Below are positions 25,191 to 33,322 of a stretch of 64,000 nt of DNA, piece by piece. How positions within the stretch are numbered: position 1 is the stretch's first letter; each line of letters begins with the position of its first letter. A program made the position numbers and the translations under genes. Source of the DNA: Ponticaulis sp. (GTDB lineage Bacteria; Pseudomonadota; Alphaproteobacteria; Caulobacterales; Hyphomonadaceae); assembly GCA_002692725.1 (NCBI GenBank), contig NZLU01000025.1, forward strand, positions 124,001 to 188,000. The letters run 5' to 3'. Below the pieces are notes generated by a model that was given only the letters and a program-made list of their open reading frames with translations, made no database searches and was not told where the DNA came from.

Positions 25191-25700
25191 ATGCTCTTAC
25201 TGAAGAGTCTCATTAAAACCGTGCTGATGGCCGGACTGGTTTCTTGTCCGCTTCTGTCGCATGCCGGAGAGCCGCCAGAGGGCGTGCCGCAAGCCTATAT
25301 TGATGCAGGCGAGACGATCATCGATGTTGGATATTCTCTGTCGGAGCCATTCGATAATGGCGATTACATTACGACGTCTATTCGTCCAGAGGGGCTGTGC
25401 GGAATGACGAAGACGCAGGAAACCTACAGCGAGGGTGGCGATCACCTCAAAACCATCGTGACGACTTATGATCTTGCCAGGATTGATCCTGAAACGATCC
25501 AATCTGATAATCTCGGCGGCATCAAGTTTCTCGCCATCGATGGCGCGCCGGTATTCCCGCAGAGAACGGTGTTCGGCGGTAATTTCGCGATGGACCTTCC
25601 GGGCGACAATCTCTCGGTTGACGATGCAGAGACCGATATTGAGCCAATGATCGAGGCGCTGAGCTATCTGGTCGAGTATTGCACAACGCCAGAGGCCTGA
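25191..25700 (+). CDS. Secreted hypothetical protein
   Basis: From the ATG at 25191 the product is about 169 residues with a Sec signal (MLLLKSLIKTVLMAGLVSCPLLSHA) and a mature domain beginning GEPPEGVPQAYID. A second ATG 12 bases upstream only adds MGTH. The mature protein has a few cysteines (GLCGM, EYC near the end) and a repeated pattern of hydrophobic strands, e.g. FLAIDGAPVFPQRTVFGGNFAM. It does not match a family I can name. It is probably periplasmic, and there is no operon partner. Confidence 0.6.
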   Translation: MLLLKSLIKTVLMAGLVSCPLLSHAGEPPEGVPQAYIDAGETIIDVGYSLSEPFDNGDYITTSIRPEGLCGMTKTQETYSEGGDHLKTIVTTYDLARIDPETIQSDNLGGIKFLAIDGAPVFPQRTVFGGNFAMDLPGDNLSVDDAETDIEPMIEALSYLVEYCTTPEA

Positions 25701-25704
25701 CGGA

Positions 25705-26325
25705 TCAGAGGCCAGCCTGGATTTCTGAAAAACGCTTCAGGAACAGAGCTTGAGCATCGATTGCGGGCAGAGGGTGGAGTTTTTTATCAGATTTAACTTC
25801 AGGTGCCCCGAAAATTTCGTCTGCTTCGACCGATGAGAAACCCGCGAGCTGAACGGCTTCGAGCCAGGCACTGATATGATCGGCGCGTTTGATCAGCTTT
25901 TTTAATTTCGCATCAGTTTTTGCTGGCAGGCCGAAACGAATGTGAATCGCGCGTTCGAGGCTGTCTTCGAAAGCGCGATAGCCCGGCCCAAGCACGGCTT
26001 TGAAGGGGGAAATCATGTCGCCGATCACATATTCCGGACCGTCGTGAAGCAGGGCGATCATGGAGGCCTGCGCACTCAGTCCCGGCGACAGATCGCGGCA
26101 AACTTCCTCGACCACAACACAATGTTGCGCGACTGAAAACGCATGATCGCCAAGGGTTTGGCCGTTCCAGCGCGCGACACGGGCCAGGCCGTGAGCAATG
26201 TCTTCGATCTCAACATCAAGCGGAGACGGGTCGAGAAGGTCTAGTCGTCGGCCCGATAGCATGCGCTGCCAGGCGCGTTGCGGAATGGCTTTTCGGCGGG
26301 AAATAACAGGCCTCCAAATGGTCAA
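25705..26325 (-). CDS. HD-domain phosphohydrolase (YfbR-like)
   Basis: A 206-residue metal-dependent HD-domain hydrolase. H is in LGDHAFSVAQHCVVV, the HD doublet in ALLHDGPEYVIGDM, and the distal aspartate in IKRADHISAWLEA, the order of the YfbR/5'-deoxynucleotidase branch. It starts RPVISRRKAIPQRAWQRMLSGRRLDLLDP, a common leader in alphaproteobacterial members. The likely role is dephosphorylation of nucleoside monophosphates; the substrate is inferred. It converges with the secreted protein gene ending at 25700. Confidence 0.8.
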   Translation of the reverse strand: MTIWRPVISRRKAIPQRAWQRMLSGRRLDLLDPSPLDVEIEDIAHGLARVARWNGQTLGDHAFSVAQHCVVVEEVCRDLSPGLSAQASMIALLHDGPEYVIGDMISPFKAVLGPGYRAFEDSLERAIHIRFGLPAKTDAKLKKLIKRADHISAWLEAVQLAGFSSVEADEIFGAPEVKSDKKLHPLPAIDAQALFLKRFSEIQAGL

Positions 26326-26477
26326 TTTTGCCCGGCAAAATTTGCCGCAAAACTTGCTAAAACCTAAATAAAATCAGACCATTTCGTCATAAAATAATCT
26401 GTCGAAATCTTCATTTCGAATACCCTTCATTAAGGCCCTCGGCACTAACCTGTCCACACTCCGAGGGAGATATAATA

Positions 26478-26615
26478 ATGATTGATGTGATGGTGAATGC
26501 GGTGCAGCAACCAGCTGCGCCACTGATGGTTCTGTGCCTTGCGGGCATCGTAGTCGTGATTGAAGCGCTGCGTGTCAGTCGTAAAGCACTCTGGAGCGAT
26601 CTGTTCGAAGAGTAG
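26478..26615 (+). CDS. Small single-span membrane protein, 45 aa
   Basis: A short frame preceded by GAGGGAGA and closed by TAG, with a terminator 50 bases later. The product MIDVMVNAVQQPAAPLMVLC... has one transmembrane helix (about 14-29, LMVLCLAGIVVVIEAL) and a mixed tail RVSRKALWSDLFEE. Ribosome site, terminator and TM design support a genuine one-gene unit. No family is recognised. Proteins this small often bind a larger membrane partner; none is evident here. Confidence 0.6.
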   Translation: MIDVMVNAVQQPAAPLMVLCLAGIVVVIEALRVSRKALWSDLFEE

Positions 26616-26662
26616 ATTGCGTACTCCGCTGAGGCGATTGGGTGATAAAAAAGAAAATAATG

Positions 26663-26697
26663 CGGGCGGCTCTTCGGGGACCGCCCGTTTTCTTTTT
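26663..26697 (+). terminator. Rho-independent terminator after the small membrane protein
   Basis: CGGGCGG and CCGCCCG close around a CTC-TTCG-GGGA loop region that can extend the stem, followed by TTTTCTTTTT. It separates the small gene from tlyA. Confidence 0.85.
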
Positions 26698-26720
26698 CCG
26701 GGAATGAGATATCAGCCCTT

Positions 26721-27461
26721 ATGTCTGAAAAAATCCGCCTTGATAAATTCCTGACTGATGCAGGTCTGATGGCCAGCAGATCGGAAGCGCAGGCGGCCAT
26801 CACAGCCGGTAATGTTCAGGTGAATGGCCGGATTGTGACGAAGGCGTCTCAGAAAGTCAGTAGGGATGATGCCATCGAAGCCCAGAAAGCCCATCCCTAC
26901 GTCTCGCGAGCCGCGCTGAAGCTAAAAGGTGCGCTTGAGGTCTTTCCGGTCGATGTGCAGGGCAAAAAGTGTCTGGATGTCGGCAGCTCGACCGGCGGGT
27001 TTACAGAAGTGCTTTTGGAAACTGGCGCTCAGCATGTGGTGTCAGTCGATGTTGGTCGCGACCAGTTCCATCAGCGGTTAAGGGAAGATGCGCGAATCAC
27101 TTTGCTGGAACAGCTCGATGCGCGCCATCTGACAGCTGACCTGGTCGGCGAACCCCCTCAACTGATCGTGTGTGACGCAAGTTTTATCGGTCTGGAGAAA
27201 GTACTCTGGCCAGCACTGTCGTACGCAGCAGAGCGGGCAGACCTGATCGCCCTGTTCAAGCCTCAGTTTCAGGTTGGCCGCAAGCATGTCGGGAAAGGCG
27301 GAATTGTCTCAAATGAAGAAGCTGTGGAGATCGCGTTTCAGGCCTTCGAAAGCTGGCTCGCTGAGAATGGCTGGCATGTCCAGGCCCGCGCGCCATCGCC
27401 AATCTCCGGATCTGACGGCAATAAGGAGTATCTCGTCTGGGCTACAAATTCGCGCGGATAA
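26721..27461 (+). CDS. tlyA: TlyA-family rRNA 2'-O-methyltransferase
   Basis: A 246-residue protein: an N-terminal S4 RNA-binding domain (IRLDKFLTDAGLMASRSEAQAAI) followed by an FtsJ-like methyltransferase with SAM motif CLDVGSSTGGFTEVLL and a catalytic K-D-K-E-like pattern (VSVDVG, CDASFIGL, FKPQFQVG). TlyA methylates 16S and/or 23S rRNA ribose and affects capreomycin sensitivity in mycobacteria; older annotations as hemolysin are misleading. It is followed by a methyltransferase gene in the same direction. Confidence 0.92.
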   Translation: MSEKIRLDKFLTDAGLMASRSEAQAAITAGNVQVNGRIVTKASQKVSRDDAIEAQKAHPYVSRAALKLKGALEVFPVDVQGKKCLDVGSSTGGFTEVLLETGAQHVVSVDVGRDQFHQRLREDARITLLEQLDARHLTADLVGEPPQLIVCDASFIGLEKVLWPALSYAAERADLIALFKPQFQVGRKHVGKGGIVSNEEAVEIAFQAFESWLAENGWHVQARAPSPISGSDGNKEYLVWATNSRG

Positions 27462-27512
27462 TCCACTTTCTTTGTGCGCATTGCCTCCATATACTCGTTT
27501 ACGGAGGTTCAG

Positions 27513-28592
27513 ATGACTGAAGCCAATCCAATAAACCGGGCAATCTCAAGAGGCCGGTATGCCGCAGCCCAAGGGCTAAGAGCCTTATGGTATGGTGGGC
27601 ATTACACCTATATTCGCAGGCAATCTTCCGGTTTTACGCGGCCCGGAGAGCCGAAATTCACGCCACAATCCGGCGTGCCTGATTTAAAGGCCATGCGCCG
27701 GGAGTTCTTCAAAGCCTATCAGGAGGATCTCGCGAACATCGAGGCGGGGCTCTATCCTCGCCCGAATGATGTGCGCCTGGGCCAGTTGCCCAAAGCGCTG
27801 CGTCACTCCAGGATATTTCTCGATGATGCCAAAGCCGTCGATGAGCGCCGCCTGAACCGGTCTGGCGTTGAAGTGCGCAATGAAGCCGATCCGGAGCGCT
27901 ACCCGACCTATTACCGACAGAATTTTCACTATCAGTCTGGTGGCTGGTTCACCGACGAAAGCGCCGATATCTATGATACGCAGGTCGAAGTGCTGTTCAC
28001 AGGTGCTGCGGATGTCATGCGGCGCTGCGTATTGGGTGAACTGGCGCGGCAGATGAAAGGCCGGGATCAGCGCAAAACAGATGTTCTCGATCTCGCTTGC
28101 GGAACGGGTCGGTTTCTACATTCTGTGCTGGATACATTTCCGCGACTTCGGGCGACGGGGCTGGATTTGTCTCCCAGCTATACAGAAAAAGCACGCCAGG
28201 CGGTCAAAGTCTGGCCACAGGTGGATATCGTCGAGGGGCAGGCAGAGGCCATGCCTTATGACGATAACAGCCAGGATCTGATCGTTTCGATTTACCTGTT
28301 CCATGAATTGCCGCCAAAAATCCGCAAGGCTGTCGCTGCGGAGATCCAGCGCGTCCTTAAGCCTGGTGGAAAATTCATCTTTGCCGACTCCCTTCAGTTC
28401 AATGATACGCCAGAGTTGGACGGACTTTTGGAATATTTCCCTGAAGGCTTCCACGAGCCTTATTATAAGGGGTATCTGAAGGAAGACTTCGATCAGCTTT
28501 TTGGCGAAGTGGGGCTCAAAGGCGGTGAGGTCAGAACGGCATTCCTCACGCGCATTCAAACCTGGGGGAAACCGAATGCCACCGACGGCTGA
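27513..28592 (+). CDS. Class I SAM-dependent methyltransferase, 359 aa
   Basis: ATG 27513 has a perfect GGAGG site; the frame extends upstream only through unconvincing codons. The C-terminal domain carries motif I VLDLACGTGRFL, then GLDLSPSY, an EAMPYDDNSQDLIVSIYLFHELP stretch and VLKPGGKFIFAD, typical of a UbiE-like fold. The N-terminal 150 residues (AAQGLRALWYGGHYTYIRR..., then YYRQNFHYQSGGWF) are family-specific; I have seen this leader in a proteobacterial methyltransferase group of unknown substrate. Its 3' end overlaps the DUF924 gene by 17 bases, so the two are translated together. Confidence 0.85.
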   Translation: MTEANPINRAISRGRYAAAQGLRALWYGGHYTYIRRQSSGFTRPGEPKFTPQSGVPDLKAMRREFFKAYQEDLANIEAGLYPRPNDVRLGQLPKALRHSRIFLDDAKAVDERRLNRSGVEVRNEADPERYPTYYRQNFHYQSGGWFTDESADIYDTQVEVLFTGAADVMRRCVLGELARQMKGRDQRKTDVLDLACGTGRFLHSVLDTFPRLRATGLDLSPSYTEKARQAVKVWPQVDIVEGQAEAMPYDDNSQDLIVSIYLFHELPPKIRKAVAAEIQRVLKPGGKFIFADSLQFNDTPELDGLLEYFPEGFHEPYYKGYLKEDFDQLFGEVGLKGGEVRTAFLTRIQTWGKPNATDG

Positions 28593-29130
28593 ATCAGCGC
28601 ATGCACTTGAGTTTCTGGAATTCTGGCTGAAGGCCGGTCCGTCCAAATGGTTTACTGGCGGGGCAAGCTTTGATGATGCCTGCCGGAAGTATGAAGTCTG
28701 GTGGCGTAAAGGTCGCGACGGAGAGCTGGACAGCTGGAGCCAGACAGTCTCAGGGTGTCTTTCGCTGATCATTCTGCTTGATCAGATTCCCAGAAACATC
28801 TTCCGGGGCGACGCTCTGCAGTTTGAGACCGACGCGCTGGCGATTGACTATTGCCGACTGGCGATTGAGCGCAGCTATGATATTTGCGTGATGGCGCCTG
28901 CACGGGCGTTCTTTTACATGCCGCTCATGCACTCAGAGAGTCTGGCAGATCAGCAGCTCTGCTGTGACTTGTTCCGCCAGTCCGACATGAAAGACAATTA
29001 TCACTATGCGCTGATCCATATGGATGCGATTGCGCGTTTTGGTCGGTTTCCGCACCGGAACAAATTGCTGGGCCGTGAGACCACGCTTGAGGAAGAAACC
29101 TATCTTCAGACGGGTGGATTTGGCGTCTGA
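28576..29130 (+). CDS. DUF924 family protein
   Basis: From ATG 28576 the product is 184 residues, starting MPPTAESAHALEFLEFWLKAGPSKWF. Family landmarks are WFTGGASFD, the LIILLDQIPRNIFRGDALQFETD block, the RAFFYMPLMHSESLADQQL block and a closing FGRFPHRNKLLGRETTLEEETYL. DUF924 proteins are all-helical, related to TPR folds, and lack an established activity. The start lies inside the end of the methyltransferase gene, which argues for translational coupling and perhaps a shared task. Confidence 0.88.
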   Translation: MPPTAESAHALEFLEFWLKAGPSKWFTGGASFDDACRKYEVWWRKGRDGELDSWSQTVSGCLSLIILLDQIPRNIFRGDALQFETDALAIDYCRLAIERSYDICVMAPARAFFYMPLMHSESLADQQLCCDLFRQSDMKDNYHYALIHMDAIARFGRFPHRNKLLGRETTLEEETYLQTGGFGV

Positions 29131-29148
29131 AAGGTCTCTTAAAGCGCA

Positions 29149-30195
29149 TCACAGAATGGTCCCGGCGATGATCGCCGCTGCGATATAGACGAACAGCACG
29201 GCCACACTTTCAAAGCCTATATTTCCTGGCCCGCTTTTTTCACGCCGGATAAGCCCCAATAGCAGGATGAGTGTCATCACGATGGTGGCCAGCACCCAGA
29301 ATCTGGAGGAGTCATCGATCGCGCCATAGATCGACCCGTCGCGATAGGCGATATCTGAGGCCGACAGGAATAAGACGTCGAACATGTTGCCGCCTATGAT
29401 GCCGCCCACGGCCAGCTGTAGCGCGCCTCGCCGAATAGCCGCGATGGTGGTCACCAGCTCAGGCAGTGAGGTCGCGACGGCGGTGAGCATGGCGCCCACA
29501 ACGCTCTGCTTGAGACCGGACGCCTCTGCGATAAAGATGCCAGACCGCGCGATGACGAGGCCAGCGATCGCAACCACAACAACCAGCGCAGCAAACTGAA
29601 TAGCTACGAGCTTTGTCGCTGGCGCATTGGGATCTTCCGCTTCTGGCTCATCTGTTCGCGTGTCAGGCGTGTTTTTAGGAAGCCACATTGGGTCTTTCCG
29701 ATCTCGCCGAGCCAACTGTAGGCCGAAGGCATAGACGAGCGGCAGGACAAGGCTGGTCGGGTGGATCCCCCAGAAGGTGACTTGAGGCAGCGCATACGTA
29801 ACAAGTGGAATGATTAGCAAGAGGCACAGCAATGTGGCTTGTGTTACATTCGTTATTTCAGCCGCAGCATGTTCGAGATTGGCGCGCCGATACCAGATAT
29901 CGCCAATCACCAGAAAGGCTGTCTGTGCTGCGATGCCGCCGAGAGAGTTCGAATAAGCGAGATTGACGTCGCCCGTCGAGGCCGCACTGATCGATGTAAC
30001 AATCCCGGAGGCCGATGTTGACGCGCCAAGCAGGACTGCGCCGGCAAGAGCCTCGCCCATGCCCGTGCGATCTGCCAGAATATCGGCATAGCGCGACAGT
30101 CTCAGACCGACGGCAAGAATAACAATGGCTGAAAGCGCAAAGGCGATGATTGCGTGGGAGAGAGATTGAATCTCAAGGACTTGTGGAAGGAGCAT
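29149..30195 (-). CDS. CaCA-type sodium/calcium exchanger-like protein with degenerate first repeat
   Basis: A 348-residue inner-membrane protein with about ten helices in two inverted halves. The second alpha-repeat is canonical: AVATSLPELVTTIAAIRRG then GNMFD. The first repeat is not: instead of a TS-x-PE motif it reads LGASTSASGIVTSISAA, then NSLGGIAAQT in place of the usual GNxxGSN. One of the two ion-binding acidic residues is therefore missing. A cation-exchange role is inherited from the family; whether it transports Ca2+ is uncertain. GGAG precedes the start. The gene is convergent with the DUF924 gene. Confidence 0.8.
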   Translation of the reverse strand: MLLPQVLEIQSLSHAIIAFALSAIVILAVGLRLSRYADILADRTGMGEALAGAVLLGASTSASGIVTSISAASTGDVNLAYSNSLGGIAAQTAFLVIGDIWYRRANLEHAAAEITNVTQATLLCLLLIIPLVTYALPQVTFWGIHPTSLVLPLVYAFGLQLARRDRKDPMWLPKNTPDTRTDEPEAEDPNAPATKLVAIQFAALVVVVAIAGLVIARSGIFIAEASGLKQSVVGAMLTAVATSLPELVTTIAAIRRGALQLAVGGIIGGNMFDVLFLSASDIAYRDGSIYGAIDDSSRFWVLATIVMTLILLLGLIRREKSGPGNIGFESVAVLFVYIAAAIIAGTIL

Positions 30196-30323
30196 GAGGC
30201 TCCAACGCTTTGAGCAGCGCGAAGTTGCGTCAGGGGTTCGGACTTTTGGGAGCGTGTGACATGCCGGTCGGAAAACAACGGGTTGCCGAGCCGGTTAACG
30301 TCTTTTCGCGGGGGTCAAATGAC

Positions 30324-30824
30324 TCAGAGAATCCCACCGTGAAAGTGTTTAAAGGCTGACAGAATCTCGTCCGGCTCATCATCCATTTTGGAAAGATCAA
30401 GCCGCATCTTGCCATCCTTGCGGAGTTTGAAGACGCGAATTTCCCATGGTCTGAGGCGCGTGGCCGGACTGGCGGTAAAGACCTCCTGAAGCGGCCCTGT
30501 AAAGGTGAGATCAATGGCGGGTAGTTTGAGCGCTTTCACCTGCACCATGCCGGATTCGACCTTCGCGACATCCTTCCACTTCACTTGGCCAAGGCCATCA
30601 ATCTCGACACCGGCGTCAGACAGTCTGAGCGCCGGTCTGTTTGCGCGTGTCAGCGGCCAGGATCGCAGCGACAAAAACGTCAGGCCGGCAGCGAGAACAG
30701 ACAGCACAGGCAGACCCATTAGAAGTCCCGCCATACCGAGTGTGGCCGCGACGCCGAGCGGCAGATAGACCCGGCTGCCGACGTCCGTCTTGTCGTAATC
30801 AGCAGTGAAGACGCGTTCGCTCAT
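30324..30824 (-). CDS. Membrane-anchored PH-like hypothetical protein
   Basis: A 166-residue protein with a two-helix hydrophobic hairpin at about 22-53 ([33 protein letters not shown]), then a cytoplasmic domain: [26 protein letters not shown] looks like a bacterial PH-type beta sheet. A Pfam-level match is not claimed. Its ATG overlaps the aroC stop by four bases (ATGA), so it is translated from the same mRNA as aroC. The functional link to chorismate is unknown. Confidence 0.65.
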   Translation of the reverse strand: MSERVFTADYDKTDVGSRVYLPLGVAATLGMAGLLMGLPVLSVLAAGLTFLSLRSWPLTRANRPALRLSDAGVEIDGLGQVKWKDVAKVESGMVQVKALKLPAIDLTFTGPLQEVFTASPATRLRPWEIRVFKLRKDGKMRLDLSKMDDEPDEILSAFKHFHGGIL

Positions 30825-31924
30825 CCGCCGGTCTGTCCCCGATGTCTGAGTTTATGGTCTGCAAGCACGCACGCCATCATGGCCTCGGCCACAGGCGCTG
30901 CGCGGATGCCCACACATGGGTCATGTCGGCCTTTTGTCTGAACATCGACATCATCGCCGCCTCGGGTCACGGACTGACGTGGTGTAAGGATGGAGGATGT
31001 CGGTTTCACTGAAAACCGAGCGACAATGGGCTGGCCGGACGAGATGCCGCCCAGAATGCCGCCATTATTGTTGGACAGAAAGCGCGGGCCATCATTGCCG
31101 GAGCGCATTTCATCGGCATTGGTCTCGCCCGTCAGGCCCGCCGCCTCCATGCCTGCGCCAATCTCAACGCCTTTCACGGCATTGATCGACATCAGAGCCA
31201 TGGCGAGATCGGAATCGAGTTTGCCATAGATGGGTGCGCCCCAGCCGGGGGGAACGCCTTCGGCGTGGACCTCAATCACGGCGCCGACGGAGGAACCTGA
31301 CTTGCGAATTCCATCAAGATAGGTTTCCCAGGTTCTGGCCATATCGGCATCCGGGCACCAGAACGGGTTGTTTTCAGTTTCCGCCCAATCCCATTTGCTT
31401 CGATCGATTTTGTGCTCCCCAATCTGCACGAGCGCCGCACGAATGGTGATCGCGTCGCCCAGAGCGGCGCGCGCAACGGCACCTGCGGCGACGCGTGAGG
31501 CGGTTTCTCGTGCAGAGGACCTCCCACCGCCGCGATAATCTCGAACACCATATTTCTCGTCATAGGTAAAATCGGCATGGCCGGGCCGGTATCGATCCCG
31601 GATTTCGGAGTAATCCTTGGAGCGTTGGTCAACATTTTCGATCATCAGACAGATCGGGGTGCCTGTCGTCACCTGACCGCCAAATGATTCGTCGGTCTGA
31701 TCATCCTGAAACACGCCGGACAGGATTTTGACCTGATCGGGCTCACGGCGCTGTGTCACAAAACGCGAGGTGCCGGGACGACGCAGATCGAGATACTTCT
31801 GAATGTCTTCCACATTCAGACGCACACCGGACGGGCATCCATCCACCACACATCCAATGGCAGGGCCATGGCTCTCACCCCAGGTGGTGACACGAAACAT
31901 ATGGCCGAAAGTGTTGTGGGACAT
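30821..31924 (-). CDS. aroC: Chorismate synthase
   Basis: The 367-residue FMN-dependent enzyme making chorismate from EPSP, last step of the shikimate pathway. The start at 31924 gives the canonical [20 protein letters not shown]; upstream codons in the open frame are not conserved. [10 protein letters not shown], the RPGHADFTY block, [20 protein letters not shown] and the C-terminal [18 protein letters not shown] are all family signatures. It is transcribed toward the PH-like gene and overlaps it by four bases. The pdxH gene starts divergently about 170 bases upstream. Confidence 0.97.
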   Translation of the reverse strand: MSHNTFGHMFRVTTWGESHGPAIGCVVDGCPSGVRLNVEDIQKYLDLRRPGTSRFVTQRREPDQVKILSGVFQDDQTDESFGGQVTTGTPICLMIENVDQRSKDYSEIRDRYRPGHADFTYDEKYGVRDYRGGGRSSARETASRVAAGAVARAALGDAITIRAALVQIGEHKIDRSKWDWAETENNPFWCPDADMARTWETYLDGIRKSGSSVGAVIEVHAEGVPPGWGAPIYGKLDSDLAMALMSINAVKGVEIGAGMEAAGLTGETNADEMRSGNDGPRFLSNNNGGILGGISSGQPIVARFSVKPTSSILTPRQSVTRGGDDVDVQTKGRHDPCVGIRAAPVAEAMMACVLADHKLRHRGQTGG

Positions 31925-32092
31925 GGACGTAGACTTTGATGTGATTGCGTTGATCTCAAGCCCCCATCCCATACTGGTATGAAGCCTGACTGGAAAGGGA
32001 GCAGCCGCCAAATGGCGCAAATGACCTTGATCTCATCCGTTTTCGCAAGACATAGAGACAGATGAAACGCGTTTTCGGCGAAAGGATAATGC

Positions 32093-32770
32093 ATGTCGGA
32101 CAAGGATATTGGCGATCTGATTCCCGCCTCGCCAGACTATGCTGGCGACACGTCTGACGCGCTGGCTGATGATAAGATCTTTTTCGCGAAGGAGGATCCA
32201 TTTGATCTGTTCGCGGATTGGTTGTCAGAAGCGCTGAAGTCTGAACCCAATGACGCCAATGCCATGTCGCTTGGCACGGTGGATGCAGATGGTCTGCCGA
32301 ATGTCCGCATGGTGTTGCTGAAGCACGCCGACGCGGACGGGTTTGTCTGGTATACAAATTATGAGAGTGCCAAGGGACGGGAATTGCTCGGACAGGGCAA
32401 GGCCGCCCTTTGTTTTCACTGGAAATCCCTTCGCAGGCAGGTTCGCGTGCGCGGGCTGGTGGAGCCCGTGAGCGATGATGAGGCCGATGCCTATTTCCAG
32501 TCCCGGGCGCGCGATAGCCGGATTGGTGCCTGGGCCAGCGAGCAGTCGCGTCCGCTTGAAGGCCGGTTTGCACTCGAGGCACGCATTGCCAAATACGCCG
32601 CAAAATATGGCCTCGGGCATGTACCGCGACCGCCTCACTGGTCCGGCTTTCGGTTAAAACCTGTCGAGATTGAATTCTGGAGAGACCGGCCATTTCGCCT
32701 GCATGACCGGCTGGTGTTCAGACGGGAGAATGAGCGTGCGCAATGGGTGACGACAAGACTCTTTCCGTAA
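32093..32770 (+). CDS. pdxH: Pyridoxine/pyridoxamine 5'-phosphate oxidase
   Basis: A 225-residue FMN enzyme producing pyridoxal 5'-phosphate. Typical segments are [61 protein letters not shown] and the C-terminal [24 protein letters not shown]. It carries an N-terminal leader (SPDYAGDT...) as in alphaproteobacterial PdxH. PLP made here is the cofactor of the exported aminotransferase at 1.5 kb, though no regulatory link is seen. A terminator follows. Confidence 0.96.
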   Translation: MSDKDIGDLIPASPDYAGDTSDALADDKIFFAKEDPFDLFADWLSEALKSEPNDANAMSLGTVDADGLPNVRMVLLKHADADGFVWYTNYESAKGRELLGQGKAALCFHWKSLRRQVRVRGLVEPVSDDEADAYFQSRARDSRIGAWASEQSRPLEGRFALEARIAKYAAKYGLGHVPRPPHWSGFRLKPVEIEFWRDRPFRLHDRLVFRRENERAQWVTTRLFP

Positions 32771-32808
32771 CGACCTATTTCTTTTTCGATCCTCAAACAT
32801 AAAAAAAG

Positions 32809-32830
32809 CCCGGGATCTTGAGACCCCGGG
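32809..32830. terminator. Bidirectional terminator between pdxH and lipoprotein gene
   Basis: CCCGGGATCT, loop TG, AGACCCCGGG. On the minus strand it is followed by seven T, ending the lipoprotein gene that stops at 32862; seven A precede it on the plus strand, so it is mainly a minus-strand terminator. Confidence 0.75.
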
Positions 32831-32861
32831 TCAGAGTGTGGCGTTCCGTCAGATAGAGTTG

Positions 32862-33233
32862 TTATCGACCAACCGGATTGAGCAGAGTCACCTTCGCGCC
32901 CTCAGGAATGCCGAGTTCCGAGAAGGTCCATGTCAGGGTTTCGCCATTTGGCTGGTGCATTTCGCAATAGTCGCGGCGTTCACGATCGAGTTCGATCGTG
33001 AAGCGGTTGCCGTCTTCACGATCCACGTCGACATCGAAAAACTCTTTTGTCGTACAGCCAGAGGCCGCGACCCGAACGGCGATTTCACCATCGGTGATGT
33101 CAGCCGAATAGACGCGTTCTGAGCTGTTTGAATATTCCATATCCCAGTCGCCATCACCATCAGCATTGACCATGATGCATCCTCCCATGGTGAGAAGCAG
33201 GCCGGATACACTTGCCATAGCCAGAAGTTTCAT
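32862..33233 (-). CDS. Small lipoprotein, 123 aa
   Basis: The N-terminus MKLLAMASVSGLLLTMGGC is a lipoprotein signal with the modified cysteine at 19. The mature part is acidic (MVNADGDGDWDMEYSN) with two further cysteines (SGC, DYC) and a beta-rich pattern (RFTIELDRERRDYCEM, ETLTWTFSELGIPEGAKVTLL). A 41-bp palindrome lies immediately before its ribosome site, so its translation or transcription may be controlled there. The family is not recognised. It is probably outer-membrane attached, as no Asp follows the cysteine. Confidence 0.7.
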   Translation of the reverse strand: MKLLAMASVSGLLLTMGGCIMVNADGDGDWDMEYSNSSERVYSADITDGEIAVRVAASGCTTKEFFDVDVDREDGNRFTIELDRERRDYCEMHQPNGETLTWTFSELGIPEGAKVTLLNPVGR

Positions 33234-33243
33234 CTGTATAACC

Positions 33244-33284
33244 CTTATTGAAAAGCAATAAGATGCTTATCGCTTTTCAATAAG
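33244..33284. promoter_or_regulatory. 41-bp near-perfect palindrome before the lipoprotein start
   Basis: CTTATTGAAAAGC, 15 bases containing ATAAG-ATG-CTTAT, then GCTTTTCAATAAG: eighteen of twenty pairs match around centre 33264. Read on the minus strand its end overlaps the AAGGG ribosome site ten bases before the ATG at 33233. It could be an operator, or an RNA hairpin hiding the ribosome site; the low GC makes a terminator less likely. Confidence 0.6.
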
Positions 33285-33322
33285 TTGGGGTCAAGCGGGA
33301 TGATCTTACAGTTTTGTAATCT

